A stretch of 64,000 bases of DNA. It comes from JAJZEO01 sp964477345 (lineage in GTDB: Bacteria > Chlamydiota > Chlamydiia > Chlamydiales > 2-12-FULL-49-11). Below, in pieces: positions 44,639 through 53,501 of the stretch. The stretch spans positions 18,318 through 82,317 of the forward strand of contig CAYZDL010000005.1 of assembly GCA_964477345.1 (NCBI GenBank), read 5' to 3'. Made by a program: the position numbers and the translations under genes. A model generated the notes under the pieces. The model worked only from the letters and a program-made list of their open reading frames with translations, was not told the origin of the DNA and searched no databases. The first letter of the stretch is position 1; every line of letters begins with the position of its first letter.

Positions 44639-45212
44639 TATCGTCCTTTGATTCAGACTGTTTTTTCATTGCATTTGCAGCAGGTGTATTACTCATATCT
44701 TTACTGGGTCTACTTGAAGTCGAACTCGTTGTTGCGGAACTCGTTGCTCCTGTCCCATTCTTTTGGCTTTTATCATATTGCTTCTGGTCTTTCTTTAAGA
44801 TCTCCGAAAGGGTTTTTTGGCAGTTTCCACCTTTTTTATAGGTTTCGACTACTTGATCTTGTTCCTGGCCATCAAGAGCATCGTAAGCTTTTTGATTCTT
44901 TTCACTAAGACTGTTATAGGTCTCTTCATGATCGTCTGAGGGAAATTGGCTGCTATCCTGTTGCGTCTGCATGGCAGGGCTCATCGTGTTATTTTTATTG
45001 CTCATCGAATTTTGTGACTGTTGAGCGGCTCTTTCAGCCGGGGTCATCGTCGTAGAATCATCTGCCGCAGCAATCTCTTCACCCAGTATTTCTTCAGGTG
45101 ATATCGTTAAAGACTCCTCTACGGCTCCAATTTTAGTCTTCTCTACCTCTGCTCTTACAAAAGCCGGCGCAAATGCAATTGCAACAGCGGCAAATAGTTG
45201 TACTGCTCTCAT
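44607..45212 (-). CDS. Small exported Ser/Thr-rich protein, paralog of neighbour
   Basis: 201 residues with a signal peptide (cleavage near FVRAEV). Middle part shares TPAERAAQQSQN, LSEKNQKAYDAL and GGNCQKTLSEILKKDQKQYDK with the 145-residue protein. The C-terminal half is Ser/Thr-rich low complexity and acidic. First gene of a two-gene transcript, divergent from mcsA. No recognised family. Confidence 0.65.
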   Translation of the reverse strand: MRAVQLFAAVAIAFAPAFVRAEVEKTKIGAVEESLTISPEEILGEEIAAADDSTTMTPAERAAQQSQNSMSNKNNTMSPAMQTQQDSSQFPSDDHEETYNSLSEKNQKAYDALDGQEQDQVVETYKKGGNCQKTLSEILKKDQKQYDKSQKNGTGATSSATTSSTSSRPSKDMSNTPAANAMKKQSESKDDNDDENVFNDS

Positions 45213-45354
45213 TTTATGTCCTCACTAAACGTTCTCTTTTCTCATCTTCTACACTTATGTAACTCCTCCATTTTTACACAAGAAACTTCCATTACTTCTG
45301 CTGCCACTACTTTTTCTTCCTTGTACAATAAAATGGAATGAGTATTGTGAAATC

Positions 45355-45876
45355 ATGGAAGAAGAAAGACCGATAGAGTGTAACTCTTGTAAGAAAAAGG
45401 CGACCGTCACCTATCGCCAAATCCAAGATGGAAAGACCAAAACAACTAAGCATTGTGCTGAATGCCCGGCCCTTAAAGATAAAGTCATTGGGTGTGGAAA
45501 GCAGGATGAGGCTGTTTTTACAGATCTGGAAAAAAATGTTCTTTGTCCCAATTGCAAAACAAGCCTATACCAAGTCATGACAGGGGGAGCTTTTGGGTGC
45601 AAACATTGTTATGAGACTTTCGAAGATTTTCTGACCCAAGAACTTACCAATGAAGGTGCAATACCGGCGAATGCTGATTCCAAGATCAAGACTCAAAAAA
45701 AGATGCCCTTTCATTTAGGAAATATCCCCAGTCGAGTAAAGAGTCCTGAACTTTCTGATAAGCTTCGTTGTCTTAATTCAGCACTCCGAGATGCTCTTGC
45801 CCTTGAAAATTATGAGAGAGCCGCAAATTTACGCGATCAGATAAAAGAACTTATGAATCACTCTGATAAGGAGTAG
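45355..45876 (+). CDS. mcsA: McsA-like zinc-finger protein with UVR domain
   Basis: 173 residues. Two CxxC pairs at residues 9-12 (CNSC) and 37-40 region, then a second set around residue 64 (CPNC, CKHC), typical of McsA. The C-terminal part is a UVR helix-hairpin (ALRDALALENYERAANLRDQI). McsA activates the arginine kinase McsB; in Chlamydia the pair is CT676/CT675. It ends one base before mcsB. Confidence 0.9.
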   Translation: MEEERPIECNSCKKKATVTYRQIQDGKTKTTKHCAECPALKDKVIGCGKQDEAVFTDLEKNVLCPNCKTSLYQVMTGGAFGCKHCYETFEDFLTQELTNEGAIPANADSKIKTQKKMPFHLGNIPSRVKSPELSDKLRCLNSALRDALALENYERAANLRDQIKELMNHSDKE

Positions 45877-45877
45877 T

Positions 45878-46933
45878 ATGGGAAGTTCACTACCTCCGAC
45901 ATTTTTATCCTCGACACCATGGGATGGTTCTTCAAACTCGATTTGGCTTGGCACTGTTTTTATTCTTCATCGAAATTTGGATTCGTTTTCATTCCCTTCC
46001 CAGATGGCAGAATCGGATAAAAACCAAGTACTTACGACATGCACATCGTCAATTTTACCCCAGCTGCAAAACGGGAAGGTCCTATCACAAGAAGAGCTTA
46101 CTCCACACATCAAGGAGTATTTGTTTGAACATTTCATTTTAAATGAGGGGTTTGAACAATTCGATAAGGGACGAGCGATGATCATCGACGATACAGGTGC
46201 ATTTCTTGGTCTAATTAACGTCGAAGATCACATCCATCTCCATCTCTTTGAAAAAAACACCAATTGGGATGAAGCTTACCTCCGCTTAGGGCATCTCGAT
46301 AAGGAGTTGGGCAAAAATATGGAGTTTGCTTTTTCTCATCGATTTGGTCATCTAACCTCAGACCCAAAGATTTGTGGAACAGGCCTTGTTGTTCAAACAT
46401 TTCTCCACATTCCTGCTCTGATTCATAGGGAAAATTTCTCAGATCTCCTTTGTGAGCTCGAGGAAGATGTCATCATTAGGGGGCTGGGGCAAGAGAATCA
46501 ATTTATTGCCGATATTGCCTTGATAGAGAATCGCTTCAAATTAGGGGTTGCTGAACCCGATATCCTCAATTCAGTCCATAAAGCGGCAGAGACCCTGGTC
46601 CAGGCAGAAATTGAGGCGAGAAAAAAGGTTATCGAAGCAGGTAATCCCTTAATTAAAGACCTGGTTTCAAGGGCCTTTGGCATCCTGAAACATGCTCATT
46701 TCCTCCAAATTGAAGAGACCCTTTCCTCCCTATCCCTTTTTGAATTGGGGAAACAGCTAGGATGGATAGAGGGGGGTGAATCTCTTGAATTCAAAAAATA
46801 TTTCTTCACTTCTAGAAGAGCTCACCTTCATGAAGCCCTTCAAACTCTTGAGCCGATCGCTAAAAGCGATCTAATCATTAAACGGGCCCAATTCATACGT
46901 AATGAGCTAGGTACAGCTAATCTTAGATTATAG
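45878..46933 (+). CDS. mcsB: McsB-type protein arginine kinase, divergent
   Basis: 351 residues, ATG 45878 with AAGGAG 4 bases upstream. McsB phosphorylates arginines and marks proteins for Clp degradation in Firmicutes; chlamydial McsB is reported to interact with the T3SS. The pattern LGTVFILHRNL occupies the place of SSRIRLARN and SDPKICGTG the place of CPTNVGTG, with the usual cysteine moved. The C-terminal helical domain is intact. Catalytic competence is doubtful because two arginines of the nucleotide site are missing, but the motifs are remembered, not aligned. It directly follows mcsA in an operon. Confidence 0.85.
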   Translation: MGSSLPPTFLSSTPWDGSSNSIWLGTVFILHRNLDSFSFPSQMAESDKNQVLTTCTSSILPQLQNGKVLSQEELTPHIKEYLFEHFILNEGFEQFDKGRAMIIDDTGAFLGLINVEDHIHLHLFEKNTNWDEAYLRLGHLDKELGKNMEFAFSHRFGHLTSDPKICGTGLVVQTFLHIPALIHRENFSDLLCELEEDVIIRGLGQENQFIADIALIENRFKLGVAEPDILNSVHKAAETLVQAEIEARKKVIEAGNPLIKDLVSRAFGILKHAHFLQIEETLSSLSLFELGKQLGWIEGGESLEFKKYFFTSRRAHLHEALQTLEPIAKSDLIIKRAQFIRNELGTANLRL

Positions 46934-46982
46934 AATTATTATTTTAATCGATTTATAGTTAATGCATTGTTATAATATCCGC

Positions 46983-47936
46983 ATGAATTGTATTTCTCAA
47001 GGGGCCATACTAGGCCGATATGACACAAGTTCAAGTAGGGTAACCCTAGATCTCGATTCGAAGTTTGAGTATTCCTCCGAACCCATCTCCTCTATCAGAG
47101 GTAAGTTTTTTGCCATTCTCTTTTGGAACCCCCTACAAAGCCTAGGAAATATCTCTCTTCGCTTGTATTACATTTTTACAGGTACATGGGCCCATCATGG
47201 GAGAATTGCCGCCACCGAGGCTCATTATGATGCTTGTAAAACTGACTTTTCTCTTAGAGGTCGAGCCGTTAGCTCGAATAAGATCTTTTGTTATCAGCTC
47301 ATTGAGCTAGCAAAAGAGATTTCAAAGCTCGTCTTATTTGTGATTTTCGAGGTTCCTCTAAGGGAAGTGATCGCCCTTTTTGGAGTAGTCTTCCCCCTTG
47401 ATGGCCGTGTCTCCTACGCCTATCTTGAGCGCTTGCTATTTGTTTATCCAAATGATCGGGTCAATTCCAAGGCCCATTGGCTTGAATTTTTTTCCTTTTC
47501 CGCTCCTTGCATGCAGCCAGCTTTACCTGAGATCAAACTTAATGGTCGTCGTTGCGACTCTTGTTGCGCCTCCGAAGATCGGATCTATCAGCCAAATCTG
47601 ATTACAGTAAAGCTCAAAGTATTCGATGAAAAAGTTACCCGACTTAAATCTCTCTGTTTGTATGGTAAAGAAGCTGACTTCTTTACAAACCTGGTCACTC
47701 TTCTTTATGCAGAAAAAGAACGCTTGAGGGTATCGACTAGTCGAGAATTAGATTTGGTCAATGGTGCGAATCCAAGAACTGATGATGAACGAGCCCTCAT
47801 ACAAATTTCTGATGTAATCAGAAGCGGTCTTACCCATTTGGAGAATTATTTAAAGGCCTGGTCTTTGAACGAAAGCTATTCTTTCGGCCCCTTCATCATG
47901 ACAGTACAAAAAATATATCCCAAAGATGTACAATGA
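46983..47936 (+). CDS. Unknown protein with two hydrophobic segments
   Basis: 317 residues from ATG 46983; an upstream in-frame ATG would add seven residues. Two hydrophobic blocks at about residues 32-60 (FFAILFWNPLQSL) and 115-135 (LVLFVIFEVPLREVIALFGVVF) separated by polar text, and a CCASED motif later. Bilobed hydrophobic arrangement is compatible with an inclusion-membrane protein, but the spacing is too wide for the classical type. Not recognised. It overlaps the upstream codons of ispD's ORF. Confidence 0.6.
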   Translation: MNCISQGAILGRYDTSSSRVTLDLDSKFEYSSEPISSIRGKFFAILFWNPLQSLGNISLRLYYIFTGTWAHHGRIAATEAHYDACKTDFSLRGRAVSSNKIFCYQLIELAKEISKLVLFVIFEVPLREVIALFGVVFPLDGRVSYAYLERLLFVYPNDRVNSKAHWLEFFSFSAPCMQPALPEIKLNGRRCDSCCASEDRIYQPNLITVKLKVFDEKVTRLKSLCLYGKEADFFTNLVTLLYAEKERLRVSTSRELDLVNGANPRTDDERALIQISDVIRSGLTHLENYLKAWSLNESYSFGPFIMTVQKIYPKDVQ

Positions 47937-47940
47937 AATC

Positions 47941-48636
47941 ATGAAATTTAGTGCCATCCTTCTTATGGGGGGTAAAGGTGAGCGATTTAAAAGCTCTACC
48001 CCTAAACAGCTTTTACGACTCGGCGATTTTGCTGTCTATGAGCACGCCTTGTTTACCCTTGTCCGCTCAGGTTTTTTTGATGAAATTGTCATTGTTTCCG
48101 AACCGATGCAACTTGAAAAAGGGGTTTCTGTTCCACTTGAGATCATGGATGAGGGAGGATCGATCTTGAGTGTAGATCAGCTCATCTTGGTTGAAGGTGG
48201 GGCAACAAGGCAAGAATCTTCACACAATGGTCTATTAGCCTGCAGTCAAGATACCGATTATGTCGTGATCCACGATGCTGTCCGTCCATTTCTCAACGAC
48301 GATATCCTTGAAAGAAATGTCGAGTCAGTCATGAAATATGGAGCCATCAACACCTGCATCCCCACTTTTGATGCGATCAACCGCGTCAATGGGACAGAAA
48401 GCCAAGAAATTTTTAGCCGAGGCGGTTGTATGCTCGGACAAACCCCGCAAAGCTTTGCCTACGGTCTCATTCTCGAGGCCCACAAGAAAACCAAACAAAC
48501 CAATGCCACCGACGATTGTTCGCTAGTGCTTGAAATGGGCCATCCGGTGCGTGTAGTGATGGGAGATCAAGAAAACTTTAAAATCACCACCCCCCTTGAC
48601 CTAGAATTTGCCCGTACTCTTTTAGAGAGTGTCTGA
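47941..48636 (+). CDS. ispD: 2-C-methyl-D-erythritol 4-phosphate cytidylyltransferase
   Basis: 231 residues from ATG 47941. MEP-pathway enzyme making CDP-ME from MEP and CTP. N-terminal LLMGGKGERFKSSTPKQLLRL and later VVIHDAVRPFL and ATDDCSLVLEMG are typical IspD motifs. Chlamydiae make isoprenoids through this pathway. Begins a few bases after the preceding gene. Confidence 0.93.
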   Translation: MKFSAILLMGGKGERFKSSTPKQLLRLGDFAVYEHALFTLVRSGFFDEIVIVSEPMQLEKGVSVPLEIMDEGGSILSVDQLILVEGGATRQESSHNGLLACSQDTDYVVIHDAVRPFLNDDILERNVESVMKYGAINTCIPTFDAINRVNGTESQEIFSRGGCMLGQTPQSFAYGLILEAHKKTKQTNATDDCSLVLEMGHPVRVVMGDQENFKITTPLDLEFARTLLESV

Positions 48637-48706
48637 GAATTTAAAAAAAAATCGCATTTCAAAATGAGGCTGTGTATAGTGGACAAAAAGTTGTTGAGGT
48701 TCACAT

Positions 48707-49339
48707 ATGGCAAAGCTCTACTTCTATTATTCTGCGATGAATGCAGGAAAAAGCACAACTCTTTTACAGGCAAGCTATAACTATCATGAACGGGGCATGC
48801 AGACCCTGATATTTGGTCCCAAGATTGACCAGCGTCATGGGGGAACTACTCTCATCTATTCTCGAATTGGACTAAAGCAAGAAGCCATTCCTTTCGATCG
48901 AGATTTTGACTTTTATGAGTATACTAAAGAAAAAAATGCGAACATGGAAAATTTGCGCTGCGTCTTGGTCGATGAGGTCAATTTCTTGACAAAAGCACAG
49001 GTAGCACAATTGACAGAGATCGCAACTAATCTCGATGTTGCTGTCTTGTGTTATGGACTTCGTACCGATTTTCTCGGTGAGCCGTTTGAAGGAAGTAAAT
49101 ATTTGCTCGCTTGGGCCCATGAACTCGTTGAAATCAAGACAATCTGCAACTGTGGAAGCAAGGCTACCATGAATATCCGCATCAAAGCTGGGGGGGAGGC
49201 CGCTACCGAAGGAGAGCAAATCCAAGTCGGAGGCAATGAAAGCTACGTTTCCCAATGCATGAAGTGTTACAAAAAGAAAGTTCCTATTTTACAGAACATC
49301 GCAAAAAATGTTCCGAATTTAACGTCAGGGGGGGTCTAA
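48707..49339 (+). CDS. tdk: Thymidine kinase, type II
   Basis: 210 residues. Walker A SAMNAGKSTTLL at residues 8-19, DEVNFLTKAQV, the lasso segment GLRTDFLGEPF and four cysteines of a zinc site (CNCG, CMKC). It phosphorylates thymidine, a salvage step. Stop codon overlaps the start of the MFS gene (TAATG). Confidence 0.95.
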   Translation: MAKLYFYYSAMNAGKSTTLLQASYNYHERGMQTLIFGPKIDQRHGGTTLIYSRIGLKQEAIPFDRDFDFYEYTKEKNANMENLRCVLVDEVNFLTKAQVAQLTEIATNLDVAVLCYGLRTDFLGEPFEGSKYLLAWAHELVEIKTICNCGSKATMNIRIKAGGEAATEGEQIQVGGNESYVSQCMKCYKKKVPILQNIAKNVPNLTSGGV

Positions 49340-50619
49340 TGAATCCAATTGTCAAAAAATCACGGTTTTTGGTCTCAATCATGCCGTATCTCGTCTGCTT
49401 TTCAGCAGCATTGTTCTTTGCGTACGAGCTCATGCAAATGCACATGATGAATGCAATCGCCCCATTCTTAATGAGGGATTTAGCGATGAATGGAACCAGT
49501 TTCGGCAATCTATGCGCCACCTACTTACTTGCTGACGTGATTTTTCTCTTCCCTGCGGGAATTATTCTCGACCGTTTCCCCACTAGATCTGTGATTTTAA
49601 TCGCCCTTGCATTGTGCATCTTTGGAACCGTTGGTTTTGCGCTTGCGACCTCCTACCCCCTAGCTTGCGTTTGCCACTTTTTCTCAGGAATTGGAAATGC
49701 GTTTTGCTTTCTTTCTTGCATGATGCTGATTTCCAGATGGTTTCCTGCTGAAAAACAAGCCTTCATCATCGGCCTTGTTGTCACCATAGGGATGCTTGGA
49801 GGCGTTATCGCCCAATCCCCCTTCTCCTACCTCTCTGAACTATTGACTTGGAGACGTGCTCTTCTTGTCGATGCCGTATTTGGAATGTTCGTCTATGGAT
49901 TAATCTTTCTCTTCGTCTACGACCCTGAGAAGTTAAATCAGCAAAAAATCCACCAAGAAATCCCGTTTTGGGAAGGAATACGCCGATCTGTATTCAACTT
50001 ACAAAATATTTTCTGCGGCCTCTATACTTGCCTTATGAATCTCCCTCTTATGGTCATTGGAGCTGTTTGGGGATCTCTTTATCTAACACAGATCCACCAA
50101 GTTCCTCTCACAAAAGCCTCATTCATCGTTAGCATGATTTGTATGGGAACCATCGTCGGCTCACCCGTCTTCGGCTACTTTTCTGATAAGAGTCGTCTAA
50201 GACGTCCTTGGATGGCAATAGGAGCGGTCCTCTCATTTGTTGTTATGTGCTTAATTTTGGGTCTATCTCATCTCAGTGAAGGGATGTTGATTCTACTTTT
50301 CTTCGCCCTCGGGCTCTTTTCAAGCTCACAAATTCTCGGCTACCCGACCATTACAGAAAGCAATCCAAAGGAGCTAACAGGCACTTCAATGGGAATTGCT
50401 GCCGTCATCATCATGGGGCTTCCCATGATTGCACAGCCACTCTCGGGCTACCTCCTCGATCTAAACTGGACAGGTCTTGTCACCAATGGAACTCCGATCT
50501 ACAACGCAAGTGACTATCTCAAAGCCTTCTCCATGTTCCCCATCGGATTTCTCATCGCCCTTGTCGCGAACTTTGTCATCAAAGAGCCCAAGAAGCTACG
50601 AGGCTACCAAGAGGTTTAG
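49339..50619 (+). CDS. Major facilitator superfamily transporter
   Basis: 426 residues from ATG 49339, which overlaps the tdk stop; earlier in-frame codons are in tdk. Twelve hydrophobic segments. The usual MFS loop motifs are present: DRFPTRSVI between helices 2 and 3 and GYFSDKSRLRRP between 8 and 9. The N-terminal FAYELMQMHMMNAIAPFL and FGNLCATYLLADVIFLFPAG resemble the nitrate/hexose phosphate-like group. Substrate unknown; the neighbour tdk suggests no specific link. Confidence 0.85.
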   Translation: MNPIVKKSRFLVSIMPYLVCFSAALFFAYELMQMHMMNAIAPFLMRDLAMNGTSFGNLCATYLLADVIFLFPAGIILDRFPTRSVILIALALCIFGTVGFALATSYPLACVCHFFSGIGNAFCFLSCMMLISRWFPAEKQAFIIGLVVTIGMLGGVIAQSPFSYLSELLTWRRALLVDAVFGMFVYGLIFLFVYDPEKLNQQKIHQEIPFWEGIRRSVFNLQNIFCGLYTCLMNLPLMVIGAVWGSLYLTQIHQVPLTKASFIVSMICMGTIVGSPVFGYFSDKSRLRRPWMAIGAVLSFVVMCLILGLSHLSEGMLILLFFALGLFSSSQILGYPTITESNPKELTGTSMGIAAVIIMGLPMIAQPLSGYLLDLNWTGLVTNGTPIYNASDYLKAFSMFPIGFLIALVANFVIKEPKKLRGYQEV

Positions 50620-50990
50620 CTACTCGTGCTGTCTTCGTCCTTATGGTTTTCGACTTCTTCTGGGAGGGCGTCTTCATCTTGCTCAGACTCTTGTAGCGGA
50701 ACACTTTGATCTTGCTCCTACTCTTCTTCTAAGGCCTTTTCAAATTCCTCATCAAGTTCTTCTGCATCCGAATCAGCATCGTCCCTTTTTGCCACAGCTA
50801 CTCATTAGTTGCACGTGGAGTAGCAGGTCTATCTGGCTGAAGAGGGGCTGGAGGTGTGACTGGTGGACGGTGGGTTACAGGTGGGGCTGAAGGGCGAAAG
50901 GTCTTGACTAGGGTCGACCCAATTTCGTTTGAACCAATCTCTTGCCACGCAGTAGGCAAATAGAAGTTAGTGTATTTTGTGAGGGAAAGA
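50616..50990 (-). pseudogene. Decayed acidic/proline-rich gene
   Basis: On the minus strand the three frames together spell a broken protein. First an upstream segment (NFYLPTAWQEIGSNEIG, then a Pro-rich stretch PPVTHRPPVTPPAPL) ends at a stop near 50804; a second segment in another frame (AKRDDADSDAEELDEEF) runs to an in-frame TAG, and continues after it to a TAA at 50616-50618. Composition is like the acidic, proline-rich effector genes at 9.7-13.8 kb. The lost frame and stop mark a pseudogene. Confidence 0.6.
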
Positions 50991-50991
50991 A

Positions 50992-51014
50992 AGGGGAGTG
51001 TTAGACACTCCCCT
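50992..51014 (-). terminator. Perfect hairpin downstream of tRNA-Lys
   Basis: AGGGGAGTGT, TAG loop, ACACTCCCCT: a 10-bp perfect stem. It follows the two tRNA genes on the minus strand and probably ends their transcript. Confidence 0.6.
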
Positions 51015-51019
51015 AAAGT

Positions 51020-51090
51020 GAGCCTTGATGGATTTGAACCATCGACCCTCTCATTAAAAGTGAGATGCTCTACCGCTGAGCTAAAGGCTC
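51020..51090 (-). tRNA. tRNA-Lys (TTT)
   Basis: Acceptor GAGCCTT pairs with AAGGCTC; anticodon stem TCTCA/TGAGA around loop CTTTTAA, so anticodon TTT; T arm GATGG-TTCAAAT-CCATC. Confidence 0.95.
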
Positions 51091-51098
51091 GGTAAGTT

Positions 51099-51172
51099 GA
51101 CCCTAAGGGGATTCGAACCCCTGTTGCCAGAATGAAAATCTGGTGTCCTAGGCCAGGCTAGACGATAGGGCC
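51099..51172 (-). tRNA. tRNA-Glu (TTC)
   Basis: Acceptor GGCCCTA pairs with TAGGGTC (one G-T); anticodon stem CCAGA/TCTGG with loop TTTTCAT, anticodon TTC; T loop TTCGAAT. Located 8 bp upstream of tRNA-Lys, same strand. Confidence 0.95.
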
Positions 51173-51249
51173 AATCAACTTTAATTACGCACGCTGCTTT
51201 AGAGTACGATGCGCTCTAGTATACATCGAACTTTACATTTAGTACAACA

Positions 51250-51801
51250 CTAAACTCTGAGTATTTCCTTTTCTTTCTCTACGAAAAGTCCATCTAGAAT
51301 TTTGCAATATTCGTCGGTTAAATCTTGAATCTTTTTTTCGAGTTTTTTTACTTCATCTTCTGCAATTTGACCGTCAGTTTTTTGTTTCTTCACGATCTCG
51401 TTGCTCTTTCTTCGGATCTCTCTAATGGCCACTTTGGCATTCTCTGTTTTCTGTTTGGCCATCTTGACAATTTCTTTTCTTAATTCTTCATTGAGAGGAG
51501 GCACAGGAACACGCACATTTCCCCCTTCTGCTGTTGCATTGAGATTCAATTGTGATGCTTGTATTGCTTTGGCAATCATTGGAGCTGTCGATGGATCAAA
51601 GGGTGATACTATCAGTTGCCTGTCTTGTACGGTAACCGTACCCAATGATTTGATGCTCACGTCAGAGCCGTAAACCTCAACCTTGACTTCATCAAGCATG
51701 TTGGGATTAACTCGGTTTGTCCTGAGTGATTTGTATTCCCCTTTCAAATGGTCGATCGCCAATTGCATTTTCTTCTTTGTATCATCTGTAATATTCATCA
51801 T
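51250..51801 (-). CDS. frr: Ribosome recycling factor
   Basis: 183 residues, usual length. Conserved opening MQLAIDHLKGEYKSLRTNRVNPNMLDEVKVEVYG, QLIVSPFDPS and the C-terminal KKLEKKIQDLTDEY. It separates ribosomes after termination. Part of the conserved order rpsB-tsf-pyrH-frr in Chlamydiae, with 3 bp from pyrH. Confidence 0.97.
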   Translation of the reverse strand: MMNITDDTKKKMQLAIDHLKGEYKSLRTNRVNPNMLDEVKVEVYGSDVSIKSLGTVTVQDRQLIVSPFDPSTAPMIAKAIQASQLNLNATAEGGNVRVPVPPLNEELRKEIVKMAKQKTENAKVAIREIRRKSNEIVKKQKTDGQIAEDEVKKLEKKIQDLTDEYCKILDGLFVEKEKEILRV

Positions 51802-51804
51802 TCC

Positions 51805-52632
51805 TCACTGTGATCGTCCGATCTTTTTTCTTTTCTTGGGCTCAGAAGTAGCGTCAGCTTTTTTTCGTTTCTTTGGCTCGGAAATCGCCTCAGCTTTTTT
51901 TCTTCCCTCTCTTGTGATTAGAGTCCCCCCTTTTCGGGTTGTCACCGCGCGCACCACCTCCTCTCTTGAAAAAAGGTTGACGACTTGAATAGTGACTCCA
52001 TTATCTCTGCAGAGAGCCACAGCGGCCCCATCCATCACTTTAAGATCGAGGCCAAGGACCTCGTCATAGGAGAGTTTATCATATTTTATCGCATTTTTGT
52101 TTTTGAGCGGGTCTTTATCGTAGATCCCATCGACTTTGGTCGCCTTCAATAGCACATCAGCGTTCATTTCACTAGCCCTCAAGGCAGCTGCTGTATCGGT
52201 AGTAAAATAGGGATTGCCAGTACCGCCGACAAAGATGACAATGACACCCTTCTCGAGGTAAAAATTCGCCTGGCTCCAGTTATATGGTTCTATGATTCCG
52301 TCGAAATTTCGTGAACTCATCACGCGCACGATGCATCCCATCGAACGCAATACTTGTGAGAGAGCCAAACCGTTGATGCATGTCGCCAAAATACCGATGT
52401 GATCGGCAGGCGTTCTCTCAAAACCAAATTGGGTTGCCATCTGGCCTCGAAAGATATTTCCTCCGCCGATGACAACGCCTATTTCTATATGATGGTCGTG
52501 AATACTCTTGATGGTTTTTGCAATCTCAGTACAGGCTGGATAGTCGATCCCATATTCATTTTGACCAACTAAAGCCTCTCCAGAGAGTTTCAAAAGTACA
52601 CGCTTGTACGATGAGCTTTTTTTCTTTGACAT
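51805..52632 (-). CDS. pyrH: UMP kinase with basic C-terminal repeats
   Basis: 275 residues from ATG 52632; an upstream ORF start lies in tsf. UMP to UDP kinase of the amino-acid kinase fold: LLKLSGEALVG, VIGGGNIFRG, VGGTGNPYFTTDTAAALRA. The last 30 residues are unusual: EPKKRKK occurs twice (SEPKKRKKADAT, SEPKKRKKIGR) encoded by a short tandem duplication near 51815-51895. UMP kinases normally end before this. The tail is a lysine/arginine repeat resembling nuclear-localisation motifs, but simple slippage is the plain explanation. Confidence 0.94.
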   Translation of the reverse strand: MSKKKSSSYKRVLLKLSGEALVGQNEYGIDYPACTEIAKTIKSIHDHHIEIGVVIGGGNIFRGQMATQFGFERTPADHIGILATCINGLALSQVLRSMGCIVRVMSSRNFDGIIEPYNWSQANFYLEKGVIVIFVGGTGNPYFTTDTAAALRASEMNADVLLKATKVDGIYDKDPLKNKNAIKYDKLSYDEVLGLDLKVMDGAAVALCRDNGVTIQVVNLFSREEVVRAVTTRKGGTLITREGRKKAEAISEPKKRKKADATSEPKKRKKIGRSQ

Positions 52633-52640
52633 GAGGTGAA

Positions 52641-53501
52641 TTAAGCCCCTCCGAGATGCCACCTAATAAAGCGAGACACTTTGATCTCTTTTCCAATCTT
52701 TTTGCCATAGTTCGCAACAAATTGAGCTACAGTAACCGCATTGTCTTTAATAAATTTCTGATTCAATAGACATACTTGATCATAGTAGGAACGGACTTTT
52801 CCTTGTACAATCTTTTCAATTACTTCGGCTGGTTTATTCCCGGTATTCCCTACTTGGCTTCGTGCGATTTCCTCTTCCTTCTCTTTTACATGGTGAGGCA
52901 CATCATCTTGAGAGAGATACTCTGGAGCTTCTGCAGCTACCTGCATTCCAATCTCACGAGCGAATTCTTCTTCTCCGGCAGCGCCTGAAACTTCAACCAA
53001 GCAGAGGATCTTTCCATTCATATGGGAATATATACCATATGAGGCATTACTTACTTTTGGAAGATAAAGAATACGAGAAATTACAATATTCTCTCCAAGA
53101 ACGGCAATCAATTCTTTTCTCTCGTCATCGATCGTCTTAGATTTATCACGTTTTGAATGGAGAGCGAGGAACTTGTGTAAATCGTTCACTTTTGCCTCAG
53201 CAAGTTCGTGAACAAGTTCCTTATGGAGTTTTCCGAATCTCTCGTTATTTACGACGAAATCAGTCTCAGCATTCATTTCGACCACAGCTATGCCACCGAC
53301 TGTTTCAAGAAATAAGATACGTCCTTCATTTGCTTGACGACCCTCTTTCTTGACAGCTGAAGCAATTCCTGCCTTTCTCAAGGCTTCGATAGCTCTTTCA
53401 ATGTCACCATTATTTTCCTCAAGCGCAGCTTTGCACTTTCCTAAGCCAACGCCTGTTCTTTCACGTAATTGTTTAATTTGTTCTGCCGTAATACTACTCA
53501 T
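52641..53501 (-). CDS. tsf: Elongation factor Ts
   Basis: 286 residues from ATG 53501, which overlaps the rpsB stop by 8 bases. Conserved motifs: LRERTGVGLGKCKAALEENNGDIERAIEALRK at the start, then NEGRI, AVVEMNAETDFVVNN. It is the nucleotide exchange factor for EF-Tu. Second gene of the rpsB-tsf-pyrH-frr operon. Confidence 0.97.
   Translation of the reverse strand: MSSITAEQIKQLRERTGVGLGKCKAALEENNGDIERAIEALRKAGIASAVKKEGRQANEGRILFLETVGGIAVVEMNAETDFVVNNERFGKLHKELVHELAEAKVNDLHKFLALHSKRDKSKTIDDERKELIAVLGENIVISRILYLPKVSNASYGIYSHMNGKILCLVEVSGAAGEEEFAREIGMQVAAEAPEYLSQDDVPHHVKEKEEEIARSQVGNTGNKPAEVIEKIVQGKVRSYYDQVCLLNQKFIKDNAVTVAQFVANYGKKIGKEIKVSRFIRWHLGGA

Noticed and set aside
50477..50890. 137-codon plus-strand ORF at the end of the MFS gene
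   Set aside because: It overlaps the MFS gene in another frame and then crosses the antisense of the decayed acidic gene; Leu/His-rich artefact.
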